64,000 nucleotides of DNA from Dorea_D hominis. Its GTDB lineage: Bacteria > Bacillota > Clostridia > Lachnospirales > Lachnospiraceae. Each line of letters begins with the position of its first letter. The stretch's first letter is position 1. A program made the translations under genes and the position numbers. The DNA lies in assembly GCF_014287705.1 (NCBI RefSeq), contig NZ_JACOOY010000002.1, forward strand, positions 124,001-188,000. Direction: 5' to 3'. Below, one piece after another: positions 50,798 through 59,905 of this stretch. The notes below the pieces were generated by a model that saw only the letters and a list, made by a program, of their open reading frames with translations, did not search any database and had not been told where the DNA came from.

Positions 50798-52882
50798 ATG
50801 AAGAATATATATTGTAATCGGGAATTATCGTGGTTAAAGTTTAATGAACGTGTATTAGAAGAGGCAGAGAGTAAAGACGTTCCATTATGTGAACGTCTTA
50901 CCTTTGCCTCTATTTTTCAGACAAATCTGGATGAATTTTTTATGGTCAGAGTCGGATCGCTGCAGGATCAGATGTTACTGCACAAAGAAATCCGTGACAA
51001 CAAAACAAAGAAGACAGCCAAAGAACAGATCGAGGCAATTCTGGAAGAAGTAAAGCGGCTTGGCAAAAGACACGGGAAAGCTTTCGAAAATCTTTTGCAG
51101 GAACTGGAAGCGTATGGCGTACGTTTTGTAGATTTCCGGCATATCGACGAGGGAGCCAGTCAGAGACTGGAACGATATTTTAAGACAGAGATTGCACCTC
51201 TCATTTCGCCTACGATCATCAGCAAGAGACAGCCGTTTCCATTTCTTAGGAACAAAGATATCTATATTGTTGCAGTACTGGAAACGAAGAGTAAAAAAGA
51301 GCGTCTCGGTATCATTCCGTGCTCAAACAATGTGTTTAAACGTCTGATCGAACTGCCGGATCATCCGGGCACTTTTATGCTGTCAGAAGAATTTATCCTG
51401 CATTATGTGCCGGAAGTATTTAAAGGATACCGTATCAAGGCAAAATCTGTGATTCGTATTACAAGAAATGCGGATATCGATGCGGATGCATTGTATGATG
51501 AAGATCTGGATTATCGTGATTTTATGGCAGATCTTATCAAAAAGCGTAAAAAACTGACTCCGGTTCGCATAGAATTTTCAAGAGAAATGAATAAAAATGT
51601 TGTTGCAACATTGTGTAAATATCTGGAAATGGACAAGACGCATGTGTTTTTGTCGGATGCACCGCTGGATCTCTCATTTGTATTTGAAATCCAGGATCGT
51701 CTGAGAAAAAATCCGGAACTGTTTTATGAGAAAAAGGTGCCGCAGAAATCACCGATGTTTCAGGATGGTGAGAGTATTCTTGCGCAGATACGCAGGGAAG
51801 ATAAGTTACTTTCCTATCCATATGAGTCTATCCGCCCATTTCTTCATATGTTAAATGAGGCGGCAGAAGATCCGGATGTTATTTCAATAAAAATGACTCT
51901 GTACCGCCTTGCAAAGCAGAGCAAAGTCGTGGAAGCACTGGTAGAGGCGGCAGAGAATGGAAAAGAGGTTATTGTTCTTGTAGAGCTGCGTGCAAGATTT
52001 GATGAAGAAAATAATATTGAATGGTCCAGAAGACTGGAAGATGCCGGATGTCAGGTAATCTATGGGCTGGATGGATATAAAGTGCATTCCAAGCTGTGTT
52101 TGATTACAAGAAAAAATGATAATCATGTGGAATATTTTACACAGATCGGAACGGGAAATTATAATGAGAAAACATCCAGACTGTATACAGATTTATCCCT
52201 GATGACATCAGATCCTGCAATTGGTCTGGAAGCATCCAATGTATTCCAGGCACTTCTGAAAGGTGAAGTTGTTGAACAGTCAGAGAAACTTCTTGTCGCA
52301 CCAAAATGCCTGCAGAACCGTGTGCTGGAAATGATTGATGAGGAAATTGAACACGCCAGACATGAAGAACCGGCATATGTCGGTGTGAAATTAAATTCGC
52401 TGACAGATAAGAAAATCATTGATAAACTGGCGGAAGCGTCAAAAGCAGGTGTAAAAATTGATCTTGTAATACGTGGAATCTGTTGTCTGCTGCCGGGAGT
52501 TCCGGAAAAGACAGAAAATATCCGCGTGATCAGTATTGTAGGACGTTTTCTGGAACATTCCCGTATTTATATTTTCGGAACAGAAGAGCGCAGTAAAGTT
52601 TATATCGCATCGGCGGATTTTATGACAAGAAATACGGTACGCCGCGTGGAGGTAGCTGCGCCGGTGGAGGATGTAAGATTGAAGGAATGTCTGCTTAAAG
52701 ATTTCCGGATTATGTTAAATGACAATGTCCAGGCGCGGAAAATGAACCCGGATGGAAATTATACAAGAATAAGGAATGACAAAGAGCCACTTTCTGCCCA
52801 GGAATATTTTTATGAGGAGGCTTATAAAAAAGCCGGAAAAAAAGAGCAGCCACAGGTGAAAACGGAAACGGCAGAATCATAA
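50798..52882 (+). CDS. ppk: Polyphosphate kinase 1
   Basis: Transfers phosphate from ATP to polyphosphate. The 694-residue protein shows the family start NRELSWLKFNERVLEEA, FFMVRVGSL, and duplicated phospholipase-D-like folds. The autophosphorylated histidine is His430 in VHSKLCLITR, and the second conserved histidine is His587 in EHSRIYIFG. EQIGTGNYNEKT-like TQIGTGNYNEKTSRLYTD follows. AAAAGGAG lies 8 bases before the ATG. Its own promoter is not clear. Confidence 0.95.
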   Translation: MKNIYCNRELSWLKFNERVLEEAESKDVPLCERLTFASIFQTNLDEFFMVRVGSLQDQMLLHKEIRDNKTKKTAKEQIEAILEEVKRLGKRHGKAFENLLQELEAYGVRFVDFRHIDEGASQRLERYFKTEIAPLISPTIISKRQPFPFLRNKDIYIVAVLETKSKKERLGIIPCSNNVFKRLIELPDHPGTFMLSEEFILHYVPEVFKGYRIKAKSVIRITRNADIDADALYDEDLDYRDFMADLIKKRKKLTPVRIEFSREMNKNVVATLCKYLEMDKTHVFLSDAPLDLSFVFEIQDRLRKNPELFYEKKVPQKSPMFQDGESILAQIRREDKLLSYPYESIRPFLHMLNEAAEDPDVISIKMTLYRLAKQSKVVEALVEAAENGKEVIVLVELRARFDEENNIEWSRRLEDAGCQVIYGLDGYKVHSKLCLITRKNDNHVEYFTQIGTGNYNEKTSRLYTDLSLMTSDPAIGLEASNVFQALLKGEVVEQSEKLLVAPKCLQNRVLEMIDEEIEHARHEEPAYVGVKLNSLTDKKIIDKLAEASKAGVKIDLVIRGICCLLPGVPEKTENIRVISIVGRFLEHSRIYIFGTEERSKVYIASADFMTRNTVRRVEVAAPVEDVRLKECLLKDFRIMLNDNVQARKMNPDGNYTRIRNDKEPLSAQEYFYEEAYKKAGKKEQPQVKTETAES

Positions 52883-52955
52883 TGAGATGGACAATCGAAT
52901 AAAGATGAAGTGATGATTCGGTATGATTATATAATTGGAATTGCACCGTTAAGTA

Positions 52956-52991
52956 AAAAAGGCTTTAACTTCTCGCAGTCAAAGCCTTTTT
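52956..52991. terminator. Bidirectional terminator between ppk and the ABC-F gene
   Basis: AAAAAGGCTTT (52956-52966) pairs with AAAGCCTTTTT (52981-52991). An A-run and a T-run flank the stem, so it can serve both convergent genes. Confidence 0.85.
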
Positions 52992-53039
52992 GTATTATTT
53001 ATCTTATGCGATAAGAACAGTAGTTTTGACTAAGATAAT

Positions 53040-54965
53040 TTAGTCTTCAGCAAGAATTTCCCAGTTTTTATAAAGAGTTTCCAACTCTTCCGCAATCTGT
53101 ACTTTCTCTTTGGCGAGTTCCTGGCATTTGACAGAGTTTGTGAAAATCTCTTCTTGCACCATAAGATCATCAATTTCCCGGTCGCGGTCTTCGAGTACGC
53201 TGATGCGTTCTTCCGTCTTTTTTAATTCATTCTGGCGTTTGCGTTCCTTAGCCTGCAGTTCTTTTTGTTCCTGCCAGCTTAATTTGGAAGCGGAGACTTC
53301 ACCGGAATCGGTGGAAGAATCAGAAGTCATATCGATATTTTCTGTATATGCAGCTGTGAGTTCTTCCTTTTTCTCCAGATAATAATCGTAATTTCCAATG
53401 TAATTGACAAACGTATGATGCGTAAGATCCAGGATTCTTGTGGCAGTCTGATTGATGAAATAACGGTCATGCGAAACATAGAGCAGTGTTCCGGTATAAT
53501 TATTCAGCGCTTTTTCCAGAATTTCTTTTGAGGTAATGTCTAAATGGTTGGTCGGCTCATCGAGGATCAGGAAGTTTGCTTCAGAGAGCATAAGCTTTGC
53601 AAGAGAAACACGTCCTCTTTCACCACCGCTTAAATCGGAAATCCGTTTAAAGACATCGTCTCCGGTAAATAAGAATGCTGCAAGCATGTTCCGGATCTGC
53701 GTATTTGTAAGAGTCGGGTAATCATCCGAAATCTCTTCAAAGATTGTCTTTTCCATATGGAGCACATGGTGTTCCTGATCGTAGTAGCCAATCTGGACAT
53801 TCGTACCAAGGGTGAAAGTTCCGTTGTCTGCAGGGAGAACCTGATTTAAAATCTTAAGCAGAGTCGTCTTGCCGGTTCCATTATCGCCGATGATCGCAAC
53901 GTGTTCGCCACGCTTGATCTCAAAACTGATATCTGAAAATAACGTCTGTGGTGGAAAGGCTTTACTTAAATGTTCTACCGTCAGTACATCATTACCGCTG
54001 ATGGTTGCAGGTTCAAGCTTTAACTGAAAGTCTTTGTTTGTTTCTATCGGTTTTTCTACCGGCTTGATCTTCTCAAGCATTTTCTCACGGCTTTCCGCCC
54101 GTTTGATTGATTTCTCGCGGTTGAAAGAGCGGAGCTTTTCAATAACAGCTTCCTGATGCTTGATCTCTTGCTGTTGGTTGAGATATTCTTTGATACGCGC
54201 TTCGCGGATCTGCTGTTTTTTCTGAGAGTAATCAGTATAATTACCAGAATAAGTCATCAGTTCACCGTTTTCTATTTCGATGACTTTCGTAACAATCCGG
54301 TTCAGAAAATAACGGTCGTGTGAGACGATCAGTACTGCACCCGGATAATTTAATATGTAAGTTTCCAGCCACGTGATTGAATTCAGATCCAGGTGGTTGG
54401 TCGGCTCGTCCAGAAGCAGGATATCCGGTTTAGTAAGCAGAAGTTTGCCGAGAGAAACACGGGTTTTCTGTCCTCCGGAGAGCGTATTCACCGGCTTGGT
54501 AAATTCTTCTTCCTGAAAACCTAGTCCCTTTAAGACGCCAGTCAGTTCGCTTTCATAAGCATATCCATTTTCGCGTTCAAATGCTGCGGTCAGCCGGTTG
54601 TAGGAGTCCATGTGGTCTTCCAGAGAGTCTCCACTTAAGTCCTTCATCTCCAGTTCCAACTGACGGATCTTCTGTTCCATGGCAATGATATCTGCTTTTG
54701 CCGTGCGCACTTCTTCGTAGATCGAACGATCTGTATTCATGTCCTGATGCTGGGCGAGATATCCCATAGTCTTTCCTTTGGTCAGGATGACGGAACCACC
54801 ATCTGACGGCAGTTCTCCGGCAATTATCTTGAAAATAGTAGATTTGCCGGCTCCGTTCGGGCCTACAAGGGCAGCTTTCTCATGATCTTCTATATGAAAA
54901 GAACCATCTTTCACAATGATTTCTTCACCAAATGCTTTGTTAATTCCATGACAGGCGAGTATCAT
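53040..54965 (-). CDS. ABC-F family ATPase (YdiF/Uup-like)
   Basis: A soluble tandem ABC protein of 641 residues that probably acts on ribosomes; there are no membrane segments. First ABC domain: Walker A GPNGAGKST (about 36-44), signature LSGGQKTRVSLGKLL, Walker B ILLLDEPTNHLD. The interdomain P-site linker (about 235-305) is rich in Arg/Lys/Glu (SFNREKSIKRAESREKMLEK). Second ABC domain: GDNGTGKTT, LSGGERGRVSLAKL and FLILDEPTNHLD. A C-terminal coiled coil (about 555-635) resembles the Uup/YdiF tail. It is a general translation-factor type rather than a recognisable antibiotic-resistance ABC-F. Confidence 0.92.
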   Translation of the reverse strand: MILACHGINKAFGEEIIVKDGSFHIEDHEKAALVGPNGAGKSTIFKIIAGELPSDGGSVILTKGKTMGYLAQHQDMNTDRSIYEEVRTAKADIIAMEQKIRQLELEMKDLSGDSLEDHMDSYNRLTAAFERENGYAYESELTGVLKGLGFQEEEFTKPVNTLSGGQKTRVSLGKLLLTKPDILLLDEPTNHLDLNSITWLETYILNYPGAVLIVSHDRYFLNRIVTKVIEIENGELMTYSGNYTDYSQKKQQIREARIKEYLNQQQEIKHQEAVIEKLRSFNREKSIKRAESREKMLEKIKPVEKPIETNKDFQLKLEPATISGNDVLTVEHLSKAFPPQTLFSDISFEIKRGEHVAIIGDNGTGKTTLLKILNQVLPADNGTFTLGTNVQIGYYDQEHHVLHMEKTIFEEISDDYPTLTNTQIRNMLAAFLFTGDDVFKRISDLSGGERGRVSLAKLMLSEANFLILDEPTNHLDITSKEILEKALNNYTGTLLYVSHDRYFINQTATRILDLTHHTFVNYIGNYDYYLEKKEELTAAYTENIDMTSDSSTDSGEVSASKLSWQEQKELQAKERKRQNELKKTEERISVLEDRDREIDDLMVQEEIFTNSVKCQELAKEKVQIAEELETLYKNWEILAED

Positions 54966-55037
54966 AAAAAATTCCTCCTTATCTGTTCACATACGTTCTT
55001 ATTATAGCGAAAACGTAATAAAAAAACTACTAAAAAA

Positions 55038-55066
55038 TTGACTTTATTCATACAATTTTATATAAT
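55038..55066 (+). promoter_or_regulatory. Promoter of rex
   Basis: TTGACT (55038-55043), 17 bases, TATAAT (55061-55066). I saw no Rex-box in it, so autoregulation is not evident. Confidence 0.8.
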
Positions 55067-55099
55067 AACAGTTAGAATACATATGGGAAGGTGAAAAAA

Positions 55100-55756
55100 T
55101 TGGATAATCGAGGAATATCACAGGCAGTCATCCGACGTTTGCCGCGATATTATAGATATTTAGGAGAACTCCTTGAAAATGGGGTAGAACGTATTTCTTC
55201 TAACGATCTGAGCAAAAGGATGAAGGTTACTGCGTCTCAGATTCGTCAGGATCTTAACAATTTCGGAGGATTCGGACAGCAGGGATACGGCTATAATGTC
55301 AAATATCTATATACAGAGATCGGCAAAATCCTGGGACTGGAAGAAGATCATAAGATCATAATCATTGGTGCAGGTAATTTGGGACAGGCACTTGCAAATT
55401 ATGCAGCGTTTGAAAAACGTGGATTTATCCTGACCGGAATTTTTGATGTAAATCCGCGTCTGGAGGGAGTTGCGATTCGTGGAGTGCCGATCCGCATGAT
55501 GGACGAGTTGAAGTCCTTTGTCCAGAAGAATGATGTAGAGATTGCTGTACTTACAATTCCAAAAGAGAAGGCAATCGAAGTTGCGAATATGCTTGTGGAG
55601 AACGGCGTGCGCGCGATTTGGAACTTTGCACATACAGACCTCAATCTGCCGGATAACATCATTGTTGAGAATGTGCATTTGTCAGAGAGTCTGATGCAGT
55701 TATCTTATAACATCAGTCGTTATAATGAAGACCAGCGCAAAAAAGGAAAGAACTAG
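55100..55756 (+). CDS. rex: Redox-sensing transcriptional repressor Rex
   Basis: An NADH/NAD+-responsive repressor of 218 residues. The winged helix (about 1-80) has AVIRRLPRYYRYLGELLENG and VTASQIRQDLNNFGGFGQQGYGYNV. The Rossmann domain has IIIGAGNLGQALANY (about 86-100), IFDVNPRLEG, and the C-terminal LSYNISRYNE helix that swaps between subunits. TTG at 55100 is preferred as start because GGGAAGG (55085-55091) is 8 bases upstream and overlaps the alternative GTG at 55091. Rex-box-like sites lie before the decarboxylase and rnf operons in this window. Confidence 0.95.
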   Translation: MDNRGISQAVIRRLPRYYRYLGELLENGVERISSNDLSKRMKVTASQIRQDLNNFGGFGQQGYGYNVKYLYTEIGKILGLEEDHKIIIIGAGNLGQALANYAAFEKRGFILTGIFDVNPRLEGVAIRGVPIRMMDELKSFVQKNDVEIAVLTIPKEKAIEVANMLVENGVRAIWNFAHTDLNLPDNIIVENVHLSESLMQLSYNISRYNEDQRKKGKN

Positions 55757-55764
55757 TAAAAGCA

Positions 55765-55815
55765 GACGTATAGAAACAGGCATGTGTATACAGGCTTGTT
55801 TTTATACGTCCTTTT
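55765..55815 (+). terminator. Terminator of rex
   Basis: A 17-bp stem (GACGTATAGAAACAGGC, 55765-55781, with 55794-55810, three wobbles) followed by CTTTTTATAT. Confidence 0.85.
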
Positions 55816-55929
55816 TATATGATACCAGAGCAGAAAAGCCTGCATTCATGTGAGCTTGTCAGTAAGCGGATGTAAGGTTTTGTGACTCCGCAGGTGTCAT
55901 AAGTACGATTATATTAGGGAGATGAGCAT

Positions 55930-57429
55930 ATGAGGTTTTTACCGGATGGAGACAGTATGAAGGCGGCAGATAAGGATACGATAGAGAATCTCGGTATCCC
56001 ATCACTGGAACTGATGGAACGTGCGGCGAGGAGTTGTATTGATTCCATGAAAAAGGAAAAGCTGGATTTTACAGATGTTCTGATTGTCTGTGGATCGGGA
56101 AATAATGGCGGAGATGGTTTTGCTATCGCGAGACTTTTAAAAGAAGAAGGATGTGCGGTTACTGTTTTTATGGCGGGGAATCCGGCACATTTAAGTGCGG
56201 AATGCCGATATCAGTGGAAGCTTTTTGAAAGCATTGGAGGATCGATCCGCGACCACTACCCGGATGGCACATACAGCCTGATCATTGATGCTATATTCGG
56301 TGTTGGTCTGAGTCGTGAAGTAACCGGGCATTACCGGGAAGTTATTGAGTGGATGAATGAAGCGTCCGGAACAAAAGTTGCAGTGGATATTCCATCGGGA
56401 ATCAATGCCGGAAATGGTTGTGTGCTTGGTATTGCATTCCGCGCAGATTATACAGTGACGTTTCAGGTTGAGAAGATCGGACTTATCTTTTATCCTGGAA
56501 AAGAATATGCAGGTAAAGTCACAGTGACAGATATCGGAATATCACTCCGGACGATGGAGAAGAACAAGAACATTGCATATCTGCCGGACAGAGAGGAATA
56601 TATCAGAATGCTGCCGGACAGACCGGAAGATTCCAATAAGGGTACTTATGGAAGGCTGCTTGTGATCGCCGGAAGTAAAGGGATGAGCGGAGCTGCATTT
56701 CTTAATGCAATGGCAGCTTATCGGATGGGAGCCGGACTGGTGCAGATTTATACGGAGGAATCGAATCGGATCATTTTACAGGCACTCCTGCCGGAAGCAA
56801 TCATCACAACCTATACAGAATTTGACAAGGAAGAAGTGAAACGGCTTTTAAGCCACGCAGATGCGGTATGCATTGGTTCCGGACTTAGCAGATCCAAGAC
56901 TGCAAAGAAGATTTTAAAAACCGTATTGTCCAATGTGGAAGTAGCATGTGTGATCGATGCAGATGGACTGAATCTGCTTGCGGAGCATTTGAAATATACA
57001 GAATATCTTACAGAAGGAAGTTTTATCCTGACTCCGCATATGAAAGAGATGTCCAGACTGACCGGACTTTCTGTTCCTGAAATCAGAGCTAACAGACAGC
57101 AGGTGCTGGAATCTCTGACGGAAGAATGGAACGTTACCTGTGTCCTGAAAGATTCAAGAACGTTGATCGGAGAAGCCGGAAAACGGACCTGTGTCAATAC
57201 AAGTGGCTGTCAGGCGCTGGCAAAAGGCGGTTCCGGAGATGTGCTTTGCGGTGTGATCGCCGGACTTCTGGCACAAGGAATCAGTACATTCGAGGCGGCA
57301 ACTCTCGGAACTTATATACATGGATTAAGTGGTGAAACAGCTGCGAGAAAGAAAAACAGTTACAGTATTCTGGCAAGGGATCTGCTTGAGAGCCTTGCAA
57401 CAACGGACATTACAAATAGTAATTTATAA
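55930..57429 (+). CDS. nnr: Bifunctional NAD(P)H-hydrate epimerase / ADP-dependent dehydratase
   Basis: Repairs hydrated NADH and NADPH. The 499 residues combine an N-terminal epimerase (YjeF_N, about 1-215) with SLELMERAA, VCGSGNNGGDGFAIARLL and VAVDIPSGINAGNG, and a C-terminal ribokinase-like dehydratase (about 225-495) with KGTYGRLLVIAGSKGMSGAA, LTPHMKEMSRL and GGSGDVLCGVIAGLLAQG. alr follows 12 bases after the stop, the usual clostridial order. Confidence 0.95.
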   Translation: MRFLPDGDSMKAADKDTIENLGIPSLELMERAARSCIDSMKKEKLDFTDVLIVCGSGNNGGDGFAIARLLKEEGCAVTVFMAGNPAHLSAECRYQWKLFESIGGSIRDHYPDGTYSLIIDAIFGVGLSREVTGHYREVIEWMNEASGTKVAVDIPSGINAGNGCVLGIAFRADYTVTFQVEKIGLIFYPGKEYAGKVTVTDIGISLRTMEKNKNIAYLPDREEYIRMLPDRPEDSNKGTYGRLLVIAGSKGMSGAAFLNAMAAYRMGAGLVQIYTEESNRIILQALLPEAIITTYTEFDKEEVKRLLSHADAVCIGSGLSRSKTAKKILKTVLSNVEVACVIDADGLNLLAEHLKYTEYLTEGSFILTPHMKEMSRLTGLSVPEIRANRQQVLESLTEEWNVTCVLKDSRTLIGEAGKRTCVNTSGCQALAKGGSGDVLCGVIAGLLAQGISTFEAATLGTYIHGLSGETAARKKNSYSILARDLLESLATTDITNSNL

Positions 57430-57441
57430 GGAGGAAGAACA

Positions 57442-58608
57442 ATGAAAAATTATACAAGAGTGTGTGCAAGAATCAATCTGGATGCAATTGAATCAAACGT
57501 AGAGAATATGAAGAATAATTTACAGGAAAATGTTCCGATGATCGTTGTTATTAAGACAGATGCGTATGGACACGGTGCTGCTCAGGTAGCACATCTTCTG
57601 GAGCCAAAATCTTATGTATGGGGATTTGCAGTTGCTACATTAGATGAAGCAGTATTACTTCGTAAAGCAGATGTGACAAAACCGATCTTGATTCTTGGAT
57701 GCGTCTTCCAGGATCAGAGAGAAGATCTTATCAATAACGAGATTCGAATGACAGTATATACAGAAGAGATGGCAAAAGAACTGTCTGATCTTGCCGTGAA
57801 ACTTGGCAAAAAAGCTTATGTACATATCAAACTGGATACCGGTATGGGAAGAATCGGATTCAAAATCAATGACGAAAGCGCTGATACGATTGAAAGAATC
57901 AGCAAACTTCCGGGACTTGTACTGGAAGGAATGTTTACACATTTCTCCAAAGCTGATGAGACAGATAAGACATATACAAACAGTCAGTTTGAGAAATATA
58001 TGCGGATGAAACATGCACTGGATGAAAAGAAAGTATATTTTACTTATTATCACTGCTGCAACAGTGCAGGAATCATTGACTGCAAAGAAGATAATCTGAG
58101 CCTTGTTCGTGCAGGTATTTCCACTTATGGTATGTATCCGTCTGAGGAAGTTCATAAGGAAAATGTTGCGTTGATGCCGGCATTGGAACTGATCAGTCAC
58201 GTTGCATATGTAAAATGGGAAGATCCGGATGAGTTGATAAGTTATGGCGGAACTTATAGGACAACAAAAAGGACAAAGATTGTTACGGTTCCGGTCGGCT
58301 ACGGAGACGGTTATCCGAGAAGTCTGTCCAACAAAGGTTATGTCCTGATCCACGGAAAGAAAGCACCGATCATCGGACGTGTCTGCATGGATCAGTTTAT
58401 GGTGGATGCGACAGAGATTGATGACGTGAAATTTGGTGATAAGATTACACTTGTCGGACATGACGGAGACGAATTCCTGCCGGTAGAGACATTAAGTGAG
58501 CTGTCAGGAAGATTTAACTATGAATTTGTATGTGACCTCGGAAAGCGGATTCCGAGAGAATATATCCGTGACGGAAAAGTTGTAGAGCAGGCTGATTGTT
58601 TCGCATAA
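57442..58608 (+). CDS. alr: Alanine racemase
   Basis: A PLP enzyme supplying D-alanine for peptidoglycan. Of 388 residues, Lys38 in MIVVIKTDAYGHGA binds PLP. HIKLDTGMGRIGF, HCCNSAGI, RAGISTYGMYP, the catalytic-tyrosine loop SYGGTYRT and GRVCMDQFMVDAT are all intact. GGAGG lies 7 bases before the ATG. It is co-transcribed with nnr. Confidence 0.96.
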   Translation: MKNYTRVCARINLDAIESNVENMKNNLQENVPMIVVIKTDAYGHGAAQVAHLLEPKSYVWGFAVATLDEAVLLRKADVTKPILILGCVFQDQREDLINNEIRMTVYTEEMAKELSDLAVKLGKKAYVHIKLDTGMGRIGFKINDESADTIERISKLPGLVLEGMFTHFSKADETDKTYTNSQFEKYMRMKHALDEKKVYFTYYHCCNSAGIIDCKEDNLSLVRAGISTYGMYPSEEVHKENVALMPALELISHVAYVKWEDPDELISYGGTYRTTKRTKIVTVPVGYGDGYPRSLSNKGYVLIHGKKAPIIGRVCMDQFMVDATEIDDVKFGDKITLVGHDGDEFLPVETLSELSGRFNYEFVCDLGKRIPREYIRDGKVVEQADCFA

Positions 58609-58684
58609 TATAAAACAAAAGCATACATCCGAAAAATATGGGAATACTGAAAGTATCTTAATTTGAGCGGAGTGTGAAGAAGAC

Positions 58685-59032
58685 GTGCAGGTAAGACGCG
58701 GTGATATATATTATGCGGATCTAAGTCCGGTTGTTGGATCAGAACAGGGAGGAATCCGGCCGGTTTTAATTATTCAGAATGACACAGGTAACAGGCACAG
58801 TCCGACTGTGATCTGTGCAGCGATCACGTCCAGGATGAATAAGGCAAAACTTCCTACGCATGTGGAGATTGATGCAAGGCAGTACCAGCTAGTGAAAAAT
58901 TCAGTAATCCTTCTGGAACAGATTCGCACGATCGATAAGCAGCGGTTAAAAGATCTGGTATGCCACTTGGATAAAAATATTATGACAAAAGTTGATGAAG
59001 CACTGAAAATCAGTCTCAGTCTTCATACATAG
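58685..59032 (+). CDS. MazF/PemK-type endoribonuclease toxin (EndoA/NdoA-like)
   Basis: A 115-residue ribosome-independent mRNA interferase homologue. It starts at GTG (MQVRRGDIYYADLSPVVGSEQGG), with GGAGTGTGAAG upstream. The catalytic pair of the family is present: Arg25 in GGIRPVLIIQND and Thr48 in AAITSRM. The end KDLVCHLDKNIMTKVDEAL is typical. In Bacillus the antitoxin gene lies between alr and this gene; here the gap is 76 bases and holds no antitoxin reading frame, and none follows it. Confidence 0.92.
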   Translation: MQVRRGDIYYADLSPVVGSEQGGIRPVLIIQNDTGNRHSPTVICAAITSRMNKAKLPTHVEIDARQYQLVKNSVILLEQIRTIDKQRLKDLVCHLDKNIMTKVDEALKISLSLHT

Positions 59033-59056
59033 AAAAGGAGTACAAGATAATTTACT

Positions 59057-59848
59057 ATGGAAAAGAAAAGTTTATTTCAACGGATCAGGCAGAGTCTCAA
59101 ACTCGATGACGAGATGGACGAAGCACAGATACGAAAGGCGGCAGGTCTGATCCGTAATATCTTCCGTTATATGGACAAAGATGCAAAGGATATTATGACA
59201 CACCGGAAAAATATCGTTGCGATTGATGCGACAGAAACACTGGAAAATGCATTTCAGTTCATGCTGGGAGAGAGCTATTCCCGCTTCCCGATTTACGAGG
59301 AGGATATAGACCAGATCATCGGTTTTATCCATCTGCGGGAGGCGGCAACCTGTTATTTGGATGAATCGCTCAGAAAACGTCCGGTAAAAGAATTGGATAC
59401 ATATATAAGGTCGGTTTCCTTCATACCAGAGACGAAAAGTATTGATAAATTATTTAAAGAAATGCAGACAAAGAAAAATCACATTGTTATCGTTCTGGAT
59501 GAATATGGACAGACTTCCGGTCTTGTTGCGATGGAAGATATTCTGGAAGAGATTGTTGGAAATATTCTGGACGAATACGACGAAGAAGAAGAGATGATCC
59601 ATGCGCAGTTGGACGGAAGCTACCTTGTGGATGGGCTGACGGAACTGGAAGATCTGGAAGATATTCTGCAGATTTCTTTTGAGGAAGAGGAATGTGACAC
59701 GTTAAATGGATTCCTGATCCGGCAACTTGAACGTATTCCCGGAGAGGATGAAAACTGCTCAGTTCTCTACAATTCCTACCGATTTACAATCTTATCCGTA
59801 GATAATAATACAATACAGAGAGTTAAGATTGAAAAAGTACTTGAATAG
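59057..59848 (+). CDS. CorC/HlyC-type CBS domain protein without the DUF21 membrane domain
   Basis: A soluble 263-residue protein. A short N-terminal helical part (1-45) precedes two CBS domains (about 48-170: DIMTHRKNIVAIDATETLE, IGFIHLREA, VIVLDEYGQTSGLVAMEDILEEIVGNI). A CorC_HlyC FAD-like transporter-associated domain follows (about 185-262: LDGSYLVDGLTELEDLEDIL, DTLNGFLIRQLERIP). Related proteins act with CorA or are fused to DUF21 for Mg2+/Co2+ efflux. The stand-alone form resembles gamma-proteobacterial CorC. Start of the 4-gene run before yebC. Confidence 0.85.
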   Translation: MEKKSLFQRIRQSLKLDDEMDEAQIRKAAGLIRNIFRYMDKDAKDIMTHRKNIVAIDATETLENAFQFMLGESYSRFPIYEEDIDQIIGFIHLREAATCYLDESLRKRPVKELDTYIRSVSFIPETKSIDKLFKEMQTKKNHIVIVLDEYGQTSGLVAMEDILEEIVGNILDEYDEEEEMIHAQLDGSYLVDGLTELEDLEDILQISFEEEECDTLNGFLIRQLERIPGEDENCSVLYNSYRFTILSVDNNTIQRVKIEKVLE

Positions 59849-59857
59849 TGCTAGAAT
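59829..59857 (+). promoter_or_regulatory. Promoter of yebC
   Basis: TTGAAA (59829-59834), 17 bases, TAGAAT (59852-59857). It begins inside the last codons of the CBS protein gene. Confidence 0.6.
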
Positions 59858-59905
59858 AAAACGATGTGAAATAATTAAGAATAGATACAAGGAGAGATAA
59901 GATTT

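Noticed and set aside
57655..58461. Minus-strand frame of 268 codons across alr
   Set aside because: The plus-strand alanine racemase is complete and conserved; the antisense frame has no family features.
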